64,000 nt of DNA from Bdellovibrionaceae bacterium UBA3535 (GTDB lineage Bacteria; Bdellovibrionota; Bdellovibrionia; Bdellovibrionales; UBA840): NCBI GenBank assembly GCA_002376845.1, contig DFOS01000007.1, positions 1 to 64,000 of the forward strand, given 5' to 3'. A program made the position numbers and the translations under genes. Shown in pieces: positions 8,214 to 17,902 of the stretch; the stretch's first letter is position 1; each line of letters starts with the position of its first letter. Below the pieces are notes generated by a model. The model was given only the letters and a program-made list of their open reading frames with translations, ran no database searches and was not told the DNA's origin.

Positions 8214-9919
8214 TGTTAAGTGAATTACAAGTAAAAAACTTTGCAATCATTGACGACTTACAACTTAGCTTTCGCAGTGGCCTAAATATTATTAGTGGTG
8301 AGACCGGTGCTGGTAAATCCATTTTACTTAAGAGTCTTGGCTTATTAATGGGTGCAAAAGCTAGCCCCGATATGATTCGCCCCGGTCAAAAACAAGCTCT
8401 GATTGAAGGGCTATTTGATCTAAAAAAACGCCCCGACATTATTCAACGTCTAGAGCAGCTGGGCATCGATTGTGACGAAAAAACATTGGTTGTGAAACGC
8501 GTGATTTCTTCTCAATCAAAAAGCAAGACGTATTTAAACTCTTCCCTATCAACCCTCAACGACTTGGCTTCGATAGTTTCTCCATTGGTAGAAGTCACAA
8601 GCAATGCTACTCCCCTAATTGAGTTGACTAGCCAACATGAGAGCAAAAGTCTACTGACCCGCGCCTATCACCAACAAGTTTTGGATCAGTACGGAATGTG
8701 CAGCTCCCTAAGGCAAGAGTATAGTGATTACTATTATAAATATCAGAAATTACAAGAAGACTTAGAAAATTTTAAAAACAGAGCCAGTGAAAACCAAAGC
8801 AAGTTAGATTATCTGGTTTTTCAACAACAAGAAATTAAGTCTTTGAACTTACAGGAAAATGAGGAACAAGAACTTGAGAGCGCCTACAATCAAATACGGC
8901 ATGCTAAAAAAATTCAAGAAAATATATTGGCTTTAGAATCTCTGATTTGGTCTGACTCAGAAGGCGCACTTGCTCGCCTGCATACTGCCAGAGGCTATCT
9001 CAGCAAACTCTGTGATATTGATGCCAACTATTTTCAAAATAAGTTAAATTCATTGGATGAAGTCACCAATCTTCTAGATGAAATTGCTTTTCAAACACAG
9101 TCTTACATTCAAAATGAAGACTTCCATGATATGAACATACAAAGCATTGAGGAGCGCCTTAGTCAGCTTCGCAAGTTGCAAAAAAAATACGGCAACAGAG
9201 TTGAGGACATTTTGTCCGCGCTGCAAAACATTGAAAAAGAAATCCATGAAATTGAAAATTTTGATGTTGTCGTAAAAGAAAAAGAAGAAGAAATAGAAAA
9301 GCTTTATAAAAAATTAAAAAATTTGGCGACACAGCTATCTAAAACTCGGCACAATGCCTCACAAGTTATGACGGCTTCTGTAAACGAAGAACTCAAGGAT
9401 CTAAATATGAAGGGCCTTAAGTTTCACGTATCCATACAAAAGCGTGCGGAACTTGGTAAAAACGGCATGGATGATATTGAGTTTATGTGCCAGCAAGGTA
9501 AAAACACACAAGCTAGGTCTTTAGCCAAAACGGCTAGTGGCGGTGAACTCAGTCGTATTTTACTAGCGCTCAAAAATGTAATTGGTGCAAGTGAAATTGC
9601 ACGGACCTACCTATTCGATGAAGTCGATAGTGGTATTAGCGGTGAAACTGCTGAAAAAGTTGGAAGAAAATTGCAACAAATATCCCGAGGCCAACAAGTA
9701 ATTTGTGTTACGCATTTACCGCAAGTAGCTAGTTTTGCCGACATTCATTTCTTTATCGAAAAAGATCCAAAAGCAAAAAAAGTAAAAATGCAGGCAAAAG
9801 AATTGAATCAACAAGAACGAGCATTAGAAATCGCCCGCCTAATATCTGGTGAAAAAATTAGTAAAACATCCTTAGCCCATGCCAAAGAACTTTTGAAGGA
9901 AGCACAAAGTGCCTACTAA
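8213..9919 (+). CDS. recN: DNA repair ATPase RecN
   Basis: The 568-aa product is an SMC-like ATPase that acts in double-strand break repair. The N-terminal Walker A is GETGAGKS (about 29-36). A long coiled coil runs about 150-370. The C-terminal half has the ABC signature TASGGELSR (about 440-448) and Walker B YLFDEVDSGISG (about 465-476). The length matches the family. An AGAGGG ribosome site lies inside the end of nadK. No LexA-like operator was seen, and it is probably co-expressed with nadK. Confidence 0.95.
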   Translation: MLSELQVKNFAIIDDLQLSFRSGLNIISGETGAGKSILLKSLGLLMGAKASPDMIRPGQKQALIEGLFDLKKRPDIIQRLEQLGIDCDEKTLVVKRVISSQSKSKTYLNSSLSTLNDLASIVSPLVEVTSNATPLIELTSQHESKSLLTRAYHQQVLDQYGMCSSLRQEYSDYYYKYQKLQEDLENFKNRASENQSKLDYLVFQQQEIKSLNLQENEEQELESAYNQIRHAKKIQENILALESLIWSDSEGALARLHTARGYLSKLCDIDANYFQNKLNSLDEVTNLLDEIAFQTQSYIQNEDFHDMNIQSIEERLSQLRKLQKKYGNRVEDILSALQNIEKEIHEIENFDVVVKEKEEEIEKLYKKLKNLATQLSKTRHNASQVMTASVNEELKDLNMKGLKFHVSIQKRAELGKNGMDDIEFMCQQGKNTQARSLAKTASGGELSRILLALKNVIGASEIARTYLFDEVDSGISGETAEKVGRKLQQISRGQQVICVTHLPQVASFADIHFFIEKDPKAKKVKMQAKELNQQERALEIARLISGEKISKTSLAHAKELLKEAQSAY

Positions 9920-10520
9920 AAGTGTCTTTCCTACAAAAATTTACATTGAGCAGCTGGAGCATTACCGCAAGCTGAACAAGGGGCTACTACATGACATCGA
10001 GATCTTGAGTCAAAAAGATTTAGAGGGCATTGCATGGTCCAAGCAACATTACCAAGGGGGATACACCTCCTATAGCTCTATCACAGATCTACATGAGCGA
10101 TTTCCTGATTTCATTGAGCTACGAAAGGCCATTGATAAGCACGTAAAAAAATACGCTCGCAGTTTAAATTGGGATTTGATGGGACGCAAATTGCATATGA
10201 CCGTTTCTTGGGTAAGCATGATGCCTAAGAGTACTTATCACACTATGCATACTCACCCCCTATCTGTTATTAGCGGTACCTACTACATTGACATACCAAA
10301 GGGATCTAGCGCCTTAAAGCTAGAAGATCCAAAGATGCCATTTCTCATGAACGCACCGCCTCGTAAGGCAAATGCCAAGGCGGAAGAACAAAACTACCTA
10401 CATATTCCAGCAAAAAATGGCCAATTGGTTTTATTTGAATCCTGGATGCGCCATGAAGTACCACCGCAACCAGTAAGTAATAATCGAGTCTCTTTTAGCT
10501 TCAATTACGAGTGGTTCTAA
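9909..10520 (+). CDS. 2OG-Fe(II)-oxygenase-like protein (TIGR02466-like)
   Basis: The 203-aa product begins at GTG, with AAGGA about 9 bases upstream; the start lies 11 bp inside recN. The central HTHPLSVISGTYYID (about 116-130) supplies an H-x-H pair. The C-terminal LVLFESWMRHEVPP followed by NRVSFSFNYEW is the usual second half of this double-stranded beta-helix family, with the distal His and the Arg that holds 2-oxoglutarate. The family includes uncharacterised, often phage-like, hydroxylases. The substrate is unknown. Stop codons overlap lpxH by 4 bp. Confidence 0.75.
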   Translation: MPTKSVFPTKIYIEQLEHYRKLNKGLLHDIEILSQKDLEGIAWSKQHYQGGYTSYSSITDLHERFPDFIELRKAIDKHVKKYARSLNWDLMGRKLHMTVSWVSMMPKSTYHTMHTHPLSVISGTYYIDIPKGSSALKLEDPKMPFLMNAPPRKANAKAEEQNYLHIPAKNGQLVLFESWMRHEVPPQPVSNNRVSFSFNYEWF

Positions 10521-11227
10521 ATTTCGAGCCAACGAAAATTATTTTCTTGAAAGACTAGAGCCCTAGGCTTATCGCCCCACCAACCCAGATTGATATTGCG
10601 AACCGCTTTGCCACTAAGCATAATTTCTTCATCTATCTGTCTATGCATATGCCCAGTAATTAAAACATCAAAAGGTTTTTCAGGATACACTCTTTCAATA
10701 TGCTTGCGCAAAACATCTGAAACATCCCATGGGTAACGATGCTCCTCAGCTCGTGATGACTGCGAGGCTCGTGTACCCAAATAATCTAATAAGTTACCCG
10801 GTATCCAGTAGGCGATACTAGCTAAAAACTTTCCTCTTATAATGGATTTATATTCCAAATACTTTACATCCTCCGGGTTTGCTTCATCACCGTGTTCCAT
10901 GCGAACAAGGTAATTGCCTAAATTAAAAAATGCAGCGCTGTCATAAATTTTCACACCCAGCTTTTCCTGCCAAAAACGCTTTAAATATAAATCGTGATTT
11001 CCCTCAAAATAATGTATCTCAACGCCTGCATCTACTAACTTTTGTATACTATCAATGATGCGCTTATATTTTTTATGAAAAACTTTGCCGTTGGCTACCC
11101 ATAGATCAAAGATATCTCCCAGTAAGAATAATTTCTCCATGGGGTGACTATCTAAAAAGTCTATAAGCTTTTGCGCTTTTGGCTCTTGATCATCACGCAA
11201 ATGAATATCGGATAGAAAGTAAATCAT
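10517..11227 (-). CDS. lpxH: UDP-2,3-diacylglucosamine pyrophosphatase, LpxH type
   Basis: The 236-aa product has the calcineurin-like phosphoesterase set: FLSDIHL (about 4-10), LLGDIFDLW (about 35-43), EGNHDLYLKR (about 75-84), MEHGDE (about 112-117) and ITGHMHRQ (about 190-197). Length and motifs fit LpxH, the peripheral membrane enzyme that cleaves UDP-diacylglucosamine to lipid X in lipid A synthesis. This supports a Gram-negative outer membrane. It is downstream of the ftsZ terminator on the same strand and so probably has its own promoter. Confidence 0.85.
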   Translation of the reverse strand: MIYFLSDIHLRDDQEPKAQKLIDFLDSHPMEKLFLLGDIFDLWVANGKVFHKKYKRIIDSIQKLVDAGVEIHYFEGNHDLYLKRFWQEKLGVKIYDSAAFFNLGNYLVRMEHGDEANPEDVKYLEYKSIIRGKFLASIAYWIPGNLLDYLGTRASQSSRAEEHRYPWDVSDVLRKHIERVYPEKPFDVLITGHMHRQIDEEIMLSGKAVRNINLGWWGDKPRALVFQENNFRWLEI

Positions 11228-11247
11228 GACTCAACTTAACGAAAGTT

Positions 11248-11278
11248 AAAAAAAAAGGCCAGATCTATTGACCTGGCC
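11248..11278 (-). terminator. Rho-independent terminator after ftsZ
   Basis: On the minus strand the stem arms GGCCAG and CTGGCC extend inward through one G-U pair and two more pairs to a 4-base loop. Nine T residues follow directly (complement of 11248-11256). It lies 23 bp past the ftsZ stop and before lpxH. Confidence 0.92.
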
Positions 11279-11301
11279 CATGGATTTTACAAACTAAAAT
11301 T

Positions 11302-12675
11302 TTAGAAAGAATCTCCATCTTGTCTTTGCTGTCTGCGAATATAGGCAGGCACATCCAAGGACTGATTGTCATAAGGAGATTTGGTCACCTCTTGCGCCAG
11401 TTTGCGAGCTGCCTCAACAGGGTCATCTTGTTGAAGCTCCATCTTTAGCTGCTCTGGCTGCGACTCGGATTGCTGAGCTCCTTGGCTCTCACGATAGGCT
11501 TTTACTTTAGCCAATAATACATCCCTAGGAAGAGGCTTATCTTCTTTAGGCTCCGTATTTACTTGCGGACTAGGAGGTGGCGGCGGTGCTGCCATTACCT
11601 CTTGCTCGTGTATCGATACGCTAGGCTCTTGCACGGGAGCTGCTTGCTGCATCTGTGGTTGAGGTTGTGGCTGCGGGTGAATCTGCTGATAGCCGTGCGG
11701 CATAATTTGATTTTCTTGTTCGGGATTAAAGCCTGTAGCAATGACCGTTACGCGAATGTCTTCTCCCATCTCATCATCAATCACAGCACCAAAGATGATT
11801 TCGGCATCTTCGTGGGCAGCATCGGTGATTAGCATGGAGGCTTCATTGACTTCAAACAAACTCAGGTCCTCTCCGCCCGTCACGTTGATAATAATACCCG
11901 TAGCTCCTTCGATGGATATATTTTCTAATAATGGAGAGGAAACTGCCATTTGAGCAGCATCCACGGCACGATTTTCACCATTGGCACGACCTGTACCCAT
12001 GATCGACATACCCTTGGCCGCCATTACCGTACGAATGTCCGCAAAGTCCAAATTAATCAGACCGCGAATGTTGATTAGATCCGAAATACCTTTAACGGCT
12101 TGTAATAAAACCTCATCGGCCTTTTTAAAAGTATCTAAAAGTGAAGTTTTCTCATTCGATATTGCTAGTAATTTTTGATTTGGAATCACAATCAATGTAT
12201 CTACATTTTCTTTCAGCTCCTGAATTCCCGCCATGGCGTGCTTCAAACGCTTTTTTCCTTCAAAGGCAAAAGGCTTGGTAACAACACCAATGGTTAAAGC
12301 CCCTAACTCTTTGGCAATCTTGGCGATCACAGGTGCTCCGCCAGTACCTGTTCCCCCGCCCATTCCGGCAGTAACAAATACCATATCGGCACCCTCTAAC
12401 TTTTCGACAATTTCATTGTAGGACTCAATGGCCGCACGTTTTCCAATTTCTGGATTAGCGCCAGCACCTAAGCCCCTAGTTAGCTCTGTACCCAAACGAA
12501 TCTTTATGGAAGCTTTATGCGCATCCAATGCCTGAGCGTCGGTGTTTGCAACTAGGAACTCAACACCACTTAAACCTCCATCAATCATTGTGGCCACTGC
12601 ATTACCGCCGCCACCGCCTACGCCGATGACTTTGATATTGGCACCTAGACTTGTATTGTCCTCTAGTTCAAACAT
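11302..12675 (-). CDS. ftsZ: Cell division protein FtsZ
   Basis: The 457-aa tubulin-like GTPase forms the Z-ring. Visible are GVGGGGGNAVATM (about 18-30), NTDAQAL, and the tubulin signature GMGGGTGTGGAP (about 104-115). A Pro/Gln-rich linker (about 320-380, PQPQPQPQMQQ and PPPPPSP) leads to the C-terminal peptide VPAYIRRQ, which binds FtsA. It is longer than the E. coli protein because of the linker. A strong AGGAGG site precedes ATG. It is the last gene of the ddl-ftsQ-ftsA-ftsZ series, 15 bp after ftsA. Confidence 0.97.
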   Translation of the reverse strand: MFELEDNTSLGANIKVIGVGGGGGNAVATMIDGGLSGVEFLVANTDAQALDAHKASIKIRLGTELTRGLGAGANPEIGKRAAIESYNEIVEKLEGADMVFVTAGMGGGTGTGGAPVIAKIAKELGALTIGVVTKPFAFEGKKRLKHAMAGIQELKENVDTLIVIPNQKLLAISNEKTSLLDTFKKADEVLLQAVKGISDLINIRGLINLDFADIRTVMAAKGMSIMGTGRANGENRAVDAAQMAVSSPLLENISIEGATGIIINVTGGEDLSLFEVNEASMLITDAAHEDAEIIFGAVIDDEMGEDIRVTVIATGFNPEQENQIMPHGYQQIHPQPQPQPQMQQAAPVQEPSVSIHEQEVMAAPPPPPSPQVNTEPKEDKPLPRDVLLAKVKAYRESQGAQQSESQPEQLKMELQQDDPVEAARKLAQEVTKSPYDNQSLDVPAYIRRQQRQDGDSF

Positions 12676-12690
12676 AAAACCTCCTGTTTC

Positions 12691-13968
12691 CTAATTTACT
12701 TCCCTGAAAAAGTTTTTAAAACGATGAAAAAATTGATTTACTTTACTTTCTTGTTCCCAGACCACTGCGTTTTTCGCAGCATTGTCTTTGGCATAGATGA
12801 TCAAACCCACTGCGGTTGCGAAATCAGGGGACCGAACTACGTCTTTAAGGCCAGCCACTTTTGTAATGGCCCCTCGTCGAACAGGTAGATCAAAAACAAA
12901 TTCTCCCATCTCTACCAAGCCATCCAACTGTGATGCTCCGCCAGTGAATATGATTCCAGCTCCCAGCATCTCTGCTAAGCCGCTAGCTTGAATTTCGTTA
13001 TGAATAAAATTAAGAGTTTCCTCAACTCTTGGCTCTACGATTTCTCCTAGGTGTCTGCGTAAAACACTGCGGGTCTTGGTGCCGCCAACACTGGGCACCT
13101 CGATGCTCTCTTCCTCGTTGACCAAACTGGCTAGAGCACAAGCATATTTCTTTTTTATTTCTTCTGCTGCAGACTGCGGCGTACGAAGCCCTACCGCAAT
13201 GTCGTTGCTCACATGTCTGCCGCCAATCGACAAAGAGGCGGTATAGGATACGGAGCCGTTGGAATAAATAATCAAATCTGAAGTCCCACAGCCCATGTCC
13301 ACAACGGCTGCCCCTAGATCTTTTTCATCTTCACTTAAAATGGCAAGCGCTGAGGCCAGTTGCTCCAAAACTATGGCATCCACTTTTAAACCTGTACGCT
13401 CGGTGCACTTCACTGCATTTTGAATGGCCGTATGTCCGCCGGTGATAATACGAACGGAGACCTCTAGACGAACACCGCTCATACCCACTGGGGCAGAGAT
13501 ATCATCCTGTTCATCGACACGGAATTTTTTTGGTAGAATATGCAATACTTCTCGGTCGGAGGGAACGGCAACGGCCTTGGCGGCATCAATTACGCGCTTT
13601 ACATCAGATTCGCTAATTTCCTCGTTGGTTATGGCAACCATACCCTTGGAGTCAAAGGACTTGATGTGCGAGCCGCCGATGGATAAAAGCACACGGTCTA
13701 CTTGGTAGCCGGCCATTAATTCGGCCTCTTCTTTTGCCTTTAATATCGCCTGCGTAGTGGCTTCAATGTCGATCACCACTCCGTTTTTCATACCATTACA
13801 AGGCGTTTTCCCGACCCCGATGATTTCGAGTCGCTCTTCCTGATTCACTTGTCCAATAACAAAACTGACTTTACTAGAACCGATGTCTAAACCTGCAAAA
13901 AGTCTTGGCTTTATACGAACCATATGATTCTGCGAAGCTTGCGGGCCTTCTCCAGTGGCCTTCCACAT
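12691..13968 (-). CDS. ftsA: Cell division protein FtsA
   Basis: The 425-aa actin-like protein tethers FtsZ to the membrane. It has the phosphate-binding FAGLDIGSSKVSFVIG (about 24-39), VVDMGCGTSDLIIY (about 222-235), GIIFTGGASQLDG (about 333-345), and a C-terminal amphipathic end (VNQFFHRFKNFFREV) that fits a membrane-targeting helix. A GGGAGGGG ribosome site supports the ATG at 13968. About 80 bp separate it from ftsQ; that gap has a short TAGTG/CACTA inverted repeat (14013-14030) and could hold a promoter. Confidence 0.96.
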   Translation of the reverse strand: MWKATGEGPQASQNHMVRIKPRLFAGLDIGSSKVSFVIGQVNQEERLEIIGVGKTPCNGMKNGVVIDIEATTQAILKAKEEAELMAGYQVDRVLLSIGGSHIKSFDSKGMVAITNEEISESDVKRVIDAAKAVAVPSDREVLHILPKKFRVDEQDDISAPVGMSGVRLEVSVRIITGGHTAIQNAVKCTERTGLKVDAIVLEQLASALAILSEDEKDLGAAVVDMGCGTSDLIIYSNGSVSYTASLSIGGRHVSNDIAVGLRTPQSAAEEIKKKYACALASLVNEEESIEVPSVGGTKTRSVLRRHLGEIVEPRVEETLNFIHNEIQASGLAEMLGAGIIFTGGASQLDGLVEMGEFVFDLPVRRGAITKVAGLKDVVRSPDFATAVGLIIYAKDNAAKNAVVWEQESKVNQFFHRFKNFFREVN

Positions 13969-14048
13969 ATCCCCTCCCTAGGGCCGGTTTTTAAGGCATC
14001 TACTGATTTTCTTAGTGATATTGAACACTAGACGCCCCTGACCAAAGG

Positions 14049-14786
14049 CTATCGAGCCTTACGCAGCTTGACAACAACTTTCTGAGTGAAGTCCGCGTTG
14101 ATAACGCGCCCTTGCAAGTCGTGATCTTTTAAATAATGTAATACCTTTTCCACCCGAGCCATACGAAGGTCCAAGTTCTCTGTACCAACACGCACCTTCA
14201 TATGATCCGGCTGTATCACAAAGTACAAACCCTCACGGTCCCTTCCAATCTCTTGCAAATATCGAAAACTAAACAAGGCCTCTTCGGGAAGGCGTTTTAA
14301 TACCTGCATGATGATATGTTTGTACAGATGAAAATCCTTTTCAGAAAGACGAATCAAGGGAAGATCTGGTCCCTGCAACACAGGCACTCGGCCCAACAAG
14401 TCCCCACTCTTGGTAAGGGGATAAAACTGCGAATCTTTTTCGAAATACGCCCACCATTCTTTGGGTACCACTTCAATTTTTAACGACTTAGGAAACACGC
14501 GGCGAATATGCACTGCCTCGACCCACTCCTCTTGCATCAAGCTATCCCGAATGCCAGCAACCGAAATCCCCAATAGAGATTTGCCGCGCAGACCTTGAAA
14601 GGCTTGCGAGCTAGAAGCCTTGTACAAATCAAATATGGCAGCACCCTGCATACGCTTATTCGGAAGAATCGAATAATCAAAACTCTTAAGATTAAAATAG
14701 CCCTGGTAGTCGGCCATCATGACCACAAAGGAAAAGCAAAAAAGAGCGGCAAAGCCTAAGAAAAAACCCTTAACGTAAGCCTTCAT
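14049..14786 (-). CDS. ftsQ: Cell division protein FtsQ
   Basis: The 245-aa product has a short cytoplasmic start, one membrane helix (about 7-25, FFLGFAALFCFSFVVMM), and a POTRA-like region with LLGISVAGIRDSLMQEEWV then VHIRRVFPKSLKIEVVPKEWWAY. The FtsQ domain closes with LHYLKDHDLQGRVINADF. FtsQ bridges division proteins across the inner membrane. It begins 17 bp inside ddl and ends before ftsA, the usual order. Sequence identity in this family is low, so order and topology carry the call. Confidence 0.88.
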   Translation of the reverse strand: MKAYVKGFFLGFAALFCFSFVVMMADYQGYFNLKSFDYSILPNKRMQGAAIFDLYKASSSQAFQGLRGKSLLGISVAGIRDSLMQEEWVEAVHIRRVFPKSLKIEVVPKEWWAYFEKDSQFYPLTKSGDLLGRVPVLQGPDLPLIRLSEKDFHLYKHIIMQVLKRLPEEALFSFRYLQEIGRDREGLYFVIQPDHMKVRVGTENLDLRMARVEKVLHYLKDHDLQGRVINADFTQKVVVKLRKAR

Positions 14787-15693
14787 AATCCGTTGTCGCT
14801 AGTTCTATGATTTTCAATATTAAGTCTTTAAATTCTAGGCCATCATATTGCGCCGATTTGGGCAGCAAAGAGGTTTCGGTGCAACCAGGCAGCGGATTGG
14901 CTTCTATAAAATAGATCTTCCCCTCTTTGTCCACCATGAAGTCAATCCGCGCATAGGCACGTAAATCCAAAATTGCAAAAATTGATTCTGCTAACTTTTT
15001 TAATCGTTCCACCAAGGTTTCACTTAAATTGGGTGGCAAAATATAATCGGTCATGCCCTTCGTATACTTATGCTTGTAATCGTAAAAATCACTTTTTGGC
15101 TGAATCTCTATGGGCGTTAAAGCTACCCCGCCAACTATTGGCACGGTAACCTCTGTGCCTTCCACAAATTTCTCCACTAAAATTTTGTAATCATATTTTT
15201 GCGCTTCCTCTAGCGCTTTGGCAACCTGCGCCTCCTCTTTGCAAATGGTAATTCCAACACTAGAGCCCTCACGTGAAGGCTTGACTACAAAAGGCGGTGA
15301 AAGATGAACATCCTTTGCCTCTAATTTCTTGTTTTTGGCGTTCAGTACTTGAAAAAACGGTGTGGGAATCGACTCCTGCGCCAAAACTTGCTTGGTTTTT
15401 ATTTTGTCCATGGTCAATGCCGTGGCCAATACGCCGCTACCCGTATAGGGGATTTTTAAATACTCACAAATCCCTTGCACGGTTCCATCTTCTGCGTACT
15501 TGCCATGCAAAGCATTCAAGACCAAATCTGGCTTGTTTTGATTTAAGTATTGCGGCAAGTTTTCATCCGCATCATAAACTTTATAATCCAATTTTAAGGC
15601 ATCTAGGGCTTTACAAAAAGCAGCCGCGGTTTTCAGGCTCACTTCTCTTTCTGAGCCAAGTCCACCTTGTAGTACAAGAATTTGCTTCGACAT
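14770..15693 (-). CDS. ddl: D-alanine--D-alanine ligase
   Basis: The 307-aa ATP-grasp enzyme joins two D-alanines for peptidoglycan. It has the N-terminal LQGGLGSEREVSLKTA (about 8-23), ALHGKYAEDGTVQG (about 62-75), KPSREGSSVG (about 138-147), and the metal-binding FIEANPLPGCT (about 263-273), where the family usually has E-x-N-x-x-P-G. The length matches Ddl. Only weak translation signals precede ATG. In many bacteria murC and murB come just before; here the neighbours upstream are DUF2288 and pab genes. Confidence 0.95.
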   Translation of the reverse strand: MSKQILVLQGGLGSEREVSLKTAAAFCKALDALKLDYKVYDADENLPQYLNQNKPDLVLNALHGKYAEDGTVQGICEYLKIPYTGSGVLATALTMDKIKTKQVLAQESIPTPFFQVLNAKNKKLEAKDVHLSPPFVVKPSREGSSVGITICKEEAQVAKALEEAQKYDYKILVEKFVEGTEVTVPIVGGVALTPIEIQPKSDFYDYKHKYTKGMTDYILPPNLSETLVERLKKLAESIFAILDLRAYARIDFMVDKEGKIYFIEANPLPGCTETSLLPKSAQYDGLEFKDLILKIIELATTDYEGLR

Positions 15694-15724
15694 AAATTTA
15701 GTATGGCAGAATATTTATAAAGGT

Positions 15725-16036
15725 CTACTGTTTTAAAACCTCTTGTGCAAAGACATAGGGCTGCACAATAACAAAAACAAATGTTGTGGAGGGGCTTTGA
15801 TCCAAGCTTTTTATTTGCTCCGGTTCCACTCGCTGAAGCTGATTTGCTTCTAATAAAGCCTGAATATACGCCTTGTCATCAGCGGCAACCCGCGCTCCCA
15901 CCTCTACCAAGTCGTTTTTTTGTGAAAGCAAAAACAGTGCTCCCCGCTCAGCATGCGGTTTGAGAGCTGGCCACTCCACTGTATTCAGTTCCTTTTCTAG
16001 CTTATCACGAACGTCATCCATTTCCATCACCCACAT
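15725..16036 (-). CDS. DUF2288-like small cytoplasmic protein
   Basis: The 103-aa product resembles DUF2288 proteins: an N-terminal helix (DVRDKLEKELNTVEWPALK), then the polar AERGALFLLSQKNDLVEVGARVAADDK (described by its DLVEVGA and DDKA motifs), and a hydrophobic end (FVFVIVQPYVFAQE). The role is unknown. Start choice: the first ATG overlaps pabC by 10 bp, while an in-frame ATG at 16027 shares an A with the pabC stop (TGATG) and may be the real start. It lies between pabC and ddl on the same strand. Confidence 0.75.
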   Translation of the reverse strand: MWVMEMDDVRDKLEKELNTVEWPALKPHAERGALFLLSQKNDLVEVGARVAADDKAYIQALLEANQLQRVEPEQIKSLDQSPSTTFVFVIVQPYVFAQEVLKQ

Positions 16037-16764
16037 GCTTTTTGCAGCAGCGACAACTTTTCTTGCTGCAGACCAAATTCTATCGCATCGATCTTAACGA
16101 CAGGCTTTACTCGCAACAAGGAATTGCAAAGAAAAACTGCTTGGTAGCTTGCGATTTCCGACAATTTTATCTCCCTTGGTTTTACTACTTTCTTTTCCTT
16201 TAAATGCTGCAAGACAATACCCGGCAAAGCTTTTGGACTAGCCGGGCAAACAAGCTCGCCCTTTGCATCTAGAAAAATAAGATTTGCATGATCTGCCTCT
16301 AACACAATGTCATTCTCGTAAAGCAGAGCCGCATCCCCGCCACGAGCTAGAGCCCACTCCTTTGCATCTAAAAAATCCTGATAAAGCATAGATTTATGAC
16401 CATAGGGATACATTACATCAGAAAAATCATAGGACAATAAGGAGTATTGTGATTTCTGTTGAAATGGTCGAAATAAAAAGTATGCCTCACCTTGAAAGAT
16501 CATCAAACGCAATGCCCAATTTTTTGGGATGTCGTGCTCCTCGAGAATGAGACTTAATTCCTCTTTTACTTTTGCAATATCCACGGATGCATTGTGTTTT
16601 TTTAGTGAAGACTCCAGCCGCTGCATATGTTGCTCCAAGTCTACTACTTCACCATCTCGCAATAACATGGTCTCAAAAAATCCATCCAAGTAGGCCCACT
16701 CCCTGGTAAACACCTGAAAGGCTTCTGGATCCGTAACTAATTTATTTCTGTAAAACGCTAGCAT
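16027..16764 (-). CDS. pabC: Aminodeoxychorismate lyase / class IV aminotransferase
   Basis: The 245-aa product is a fold-type IV PLP enzyme. An N-terminal WAYLDGFFETMLLRDGEVVDLEQHMQR-type start (key LDGFFET) is typical. The likely PLP lysine is in YGHKSMLYQ (about 118-126), and the later NLIFLD and PGIVLQHL segments match the family. The location directly after pabA and pabB points to PabC, which releases 4-aminobenzoate for folate synthesis. A branched-chain or D-amino-acid aminotransferase is the alternative on sequence alone. The start overlaps pabB by 23 bp and has AAGGAAG upstream. Confidence 0.85.
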   Translation of the reverse strand: MLAFYRNKLVTDPEAFQVFTREWAYLDGFFETMLLRDGEVVDLEQHMQRLESSLKKHNASVDIAKVKEELSLILEEHDIPKNWALRLMIFQGEAYFLFRPFQQKSQYSLLSYDFSDVMYPYGHKSMLYQDFLDAKEWALARGGDAALLYENDIVLEADHANLIFLDAKGELVCPASPKALPGIVLQHLKEKKVVKPREIKLSEIASYQAVFLCNSLLRVKPVVKIDAIEFGLQQEKLSLLQKACG

Positions 16765-17902
16765 CCAAAACTTCCTTAAAGGCTTGGGCTTTTAATTGGC
16801 ATTCCCGCCACTCTTTTTCAGGGATGGAATCATAAACGATACCGCTACCCACGTGATAAAATATATCATCATTGTAAGTCACTGCAGTTCGTATGGCCAC
16901 ATTCAATTCTATTTTATTTTTATAAATATAGCCTATATTGCCCGTATATATCCCTCGTTGGTATTTTTCTATTTTTTGAATCTCTTCTTGGCTACGAATT
17001 TTTGGGCAACCTGTAATGGAACCAGCCGGAAACAAGGCTTGCATTAGCGAGCTAAATTTCGCATCTTCTTTCAAGCTCCCCTCTACTTGCGAGTACAAAT
17101 GATACAAATTTCCCAAGTCCAAAAGAGCTTTCACCTTTGCAACACGAAGACTTTCGGGTTCACATACTTGATACAAATCATTTCGCATCAAATCTGTTAT
17201 CATATAAAGCTCTGCCTGCTCCTTTTTGGATTTCCAAAATAGGTCTAGATCCCCATCCTTAGCCAGAGTGCCTTTAATTGGCTGCACCTTTATGCTTCTT
17301 CCATCCTGAGCAAAAAAGAGCTCTGGTGAAAATGACAAAACCTGCGTATCACCCAAATCAAAGTAAGCAAAATGGCCTGCGGCAAATTTCTTATAATACG
17401 CTTCAAACAGATCCCACGGCTTGGCCGAAAAAGAAACGCGCAAGGGATGCGTATAATTCACTTGATAATAAGAGCCTCGGGCAATCTCGTCTTTTATCTG
17501 TAATACTGTTTTTTCATAAGTGTTTTTTGAAAGCGCTTGATATTCCCCCATGCTGCTACGATCTGGCTGAAGCCAAAGCGATTCTCCCGGCGCACTCTCC
17601 TTGTACACCTCTCTTCCATCCGCATGAACTTCCACCCACTTACTATAACGAATCCAAAGCATGGGGTGATGTGGATAAAGCAAAGGCTTTTGCGCAAGAC
17701 AAAACGGCAAGCCAGCCAATTGGTTTTCATAGGCAAAATAACCGGCAAAAAATGCATCCGGGTAGTTCTGCATGGCCGACTCCAAACTGGCAAGATCGTA
17801 GTAAAAATCTGCTGCCTCCACACCAATGTAAGATAGCTCCTCTCTGGGAATCACACAGGTAAAAGGCTTTTGGTGTTTACGATACAAATCAAAAACTTTC
17901 AT
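16742..17902 (-). CDS. pabB: Aminodeoxychorismate synthase component I
   Basis: The 386-aa chorismate-binding enzyme has the PIKGTLAKDG active-site segment (about 208-217), ELYMITDLMRNDL (about 230-242) and AGSITGCPKIRSQEEI (about 292-307), all diagnostic for PabB/TrpE. The length and pabA/pabC neighbours favour PabB (4-amino-4-deoxychorismate from chorismate and glutamine) over anthranilate synthase. It overlaps pabA by 14 bp upstream and pabC by 23 bp downstream, so all three are translationally linked. Confidence 0.92.
   Translation of the reverse strand: MKVFDLYRKHQKPFTCVIPREELSYIGVEAADFYYDLASLESAMQNYPDAFFAGYFAYENQLAGLPFCLAQKPLLYPHHPMLWIRYSKWVEVHADGREVYKESAPGESLWLQPDRSSMGEYQALSKNTYEKTVLQIKDEIARGSYYQVNYTHPLRVSFSAKPWDLFEAYYKKFAAGHFAYFDLGDTQVLSFSPELFFAQDGRSIKVQPIKGTLAKDGDLDLFWKSKKEQAELYMITDLMRNDLYQVCEPESLRVAKVKALLDLGNLYHLYSQVEGSLKEDAKFSSLMQALFPAGSITGCPKIRSQEEIQKIEKYQRGIYTGNIGYIYKNKIELNVAIRTAVTYNDDIFYHVGSGIVYDSIPEKEWRECQLKAQAFKEVLDASVLQK

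Noticed and set aside
17278..17862. A 194-codon open frame opposite pabB
   Set aside because: No ribosome site or family; it lies entirely antisense to a clear gene, and its length comes from codon bias of pabB.
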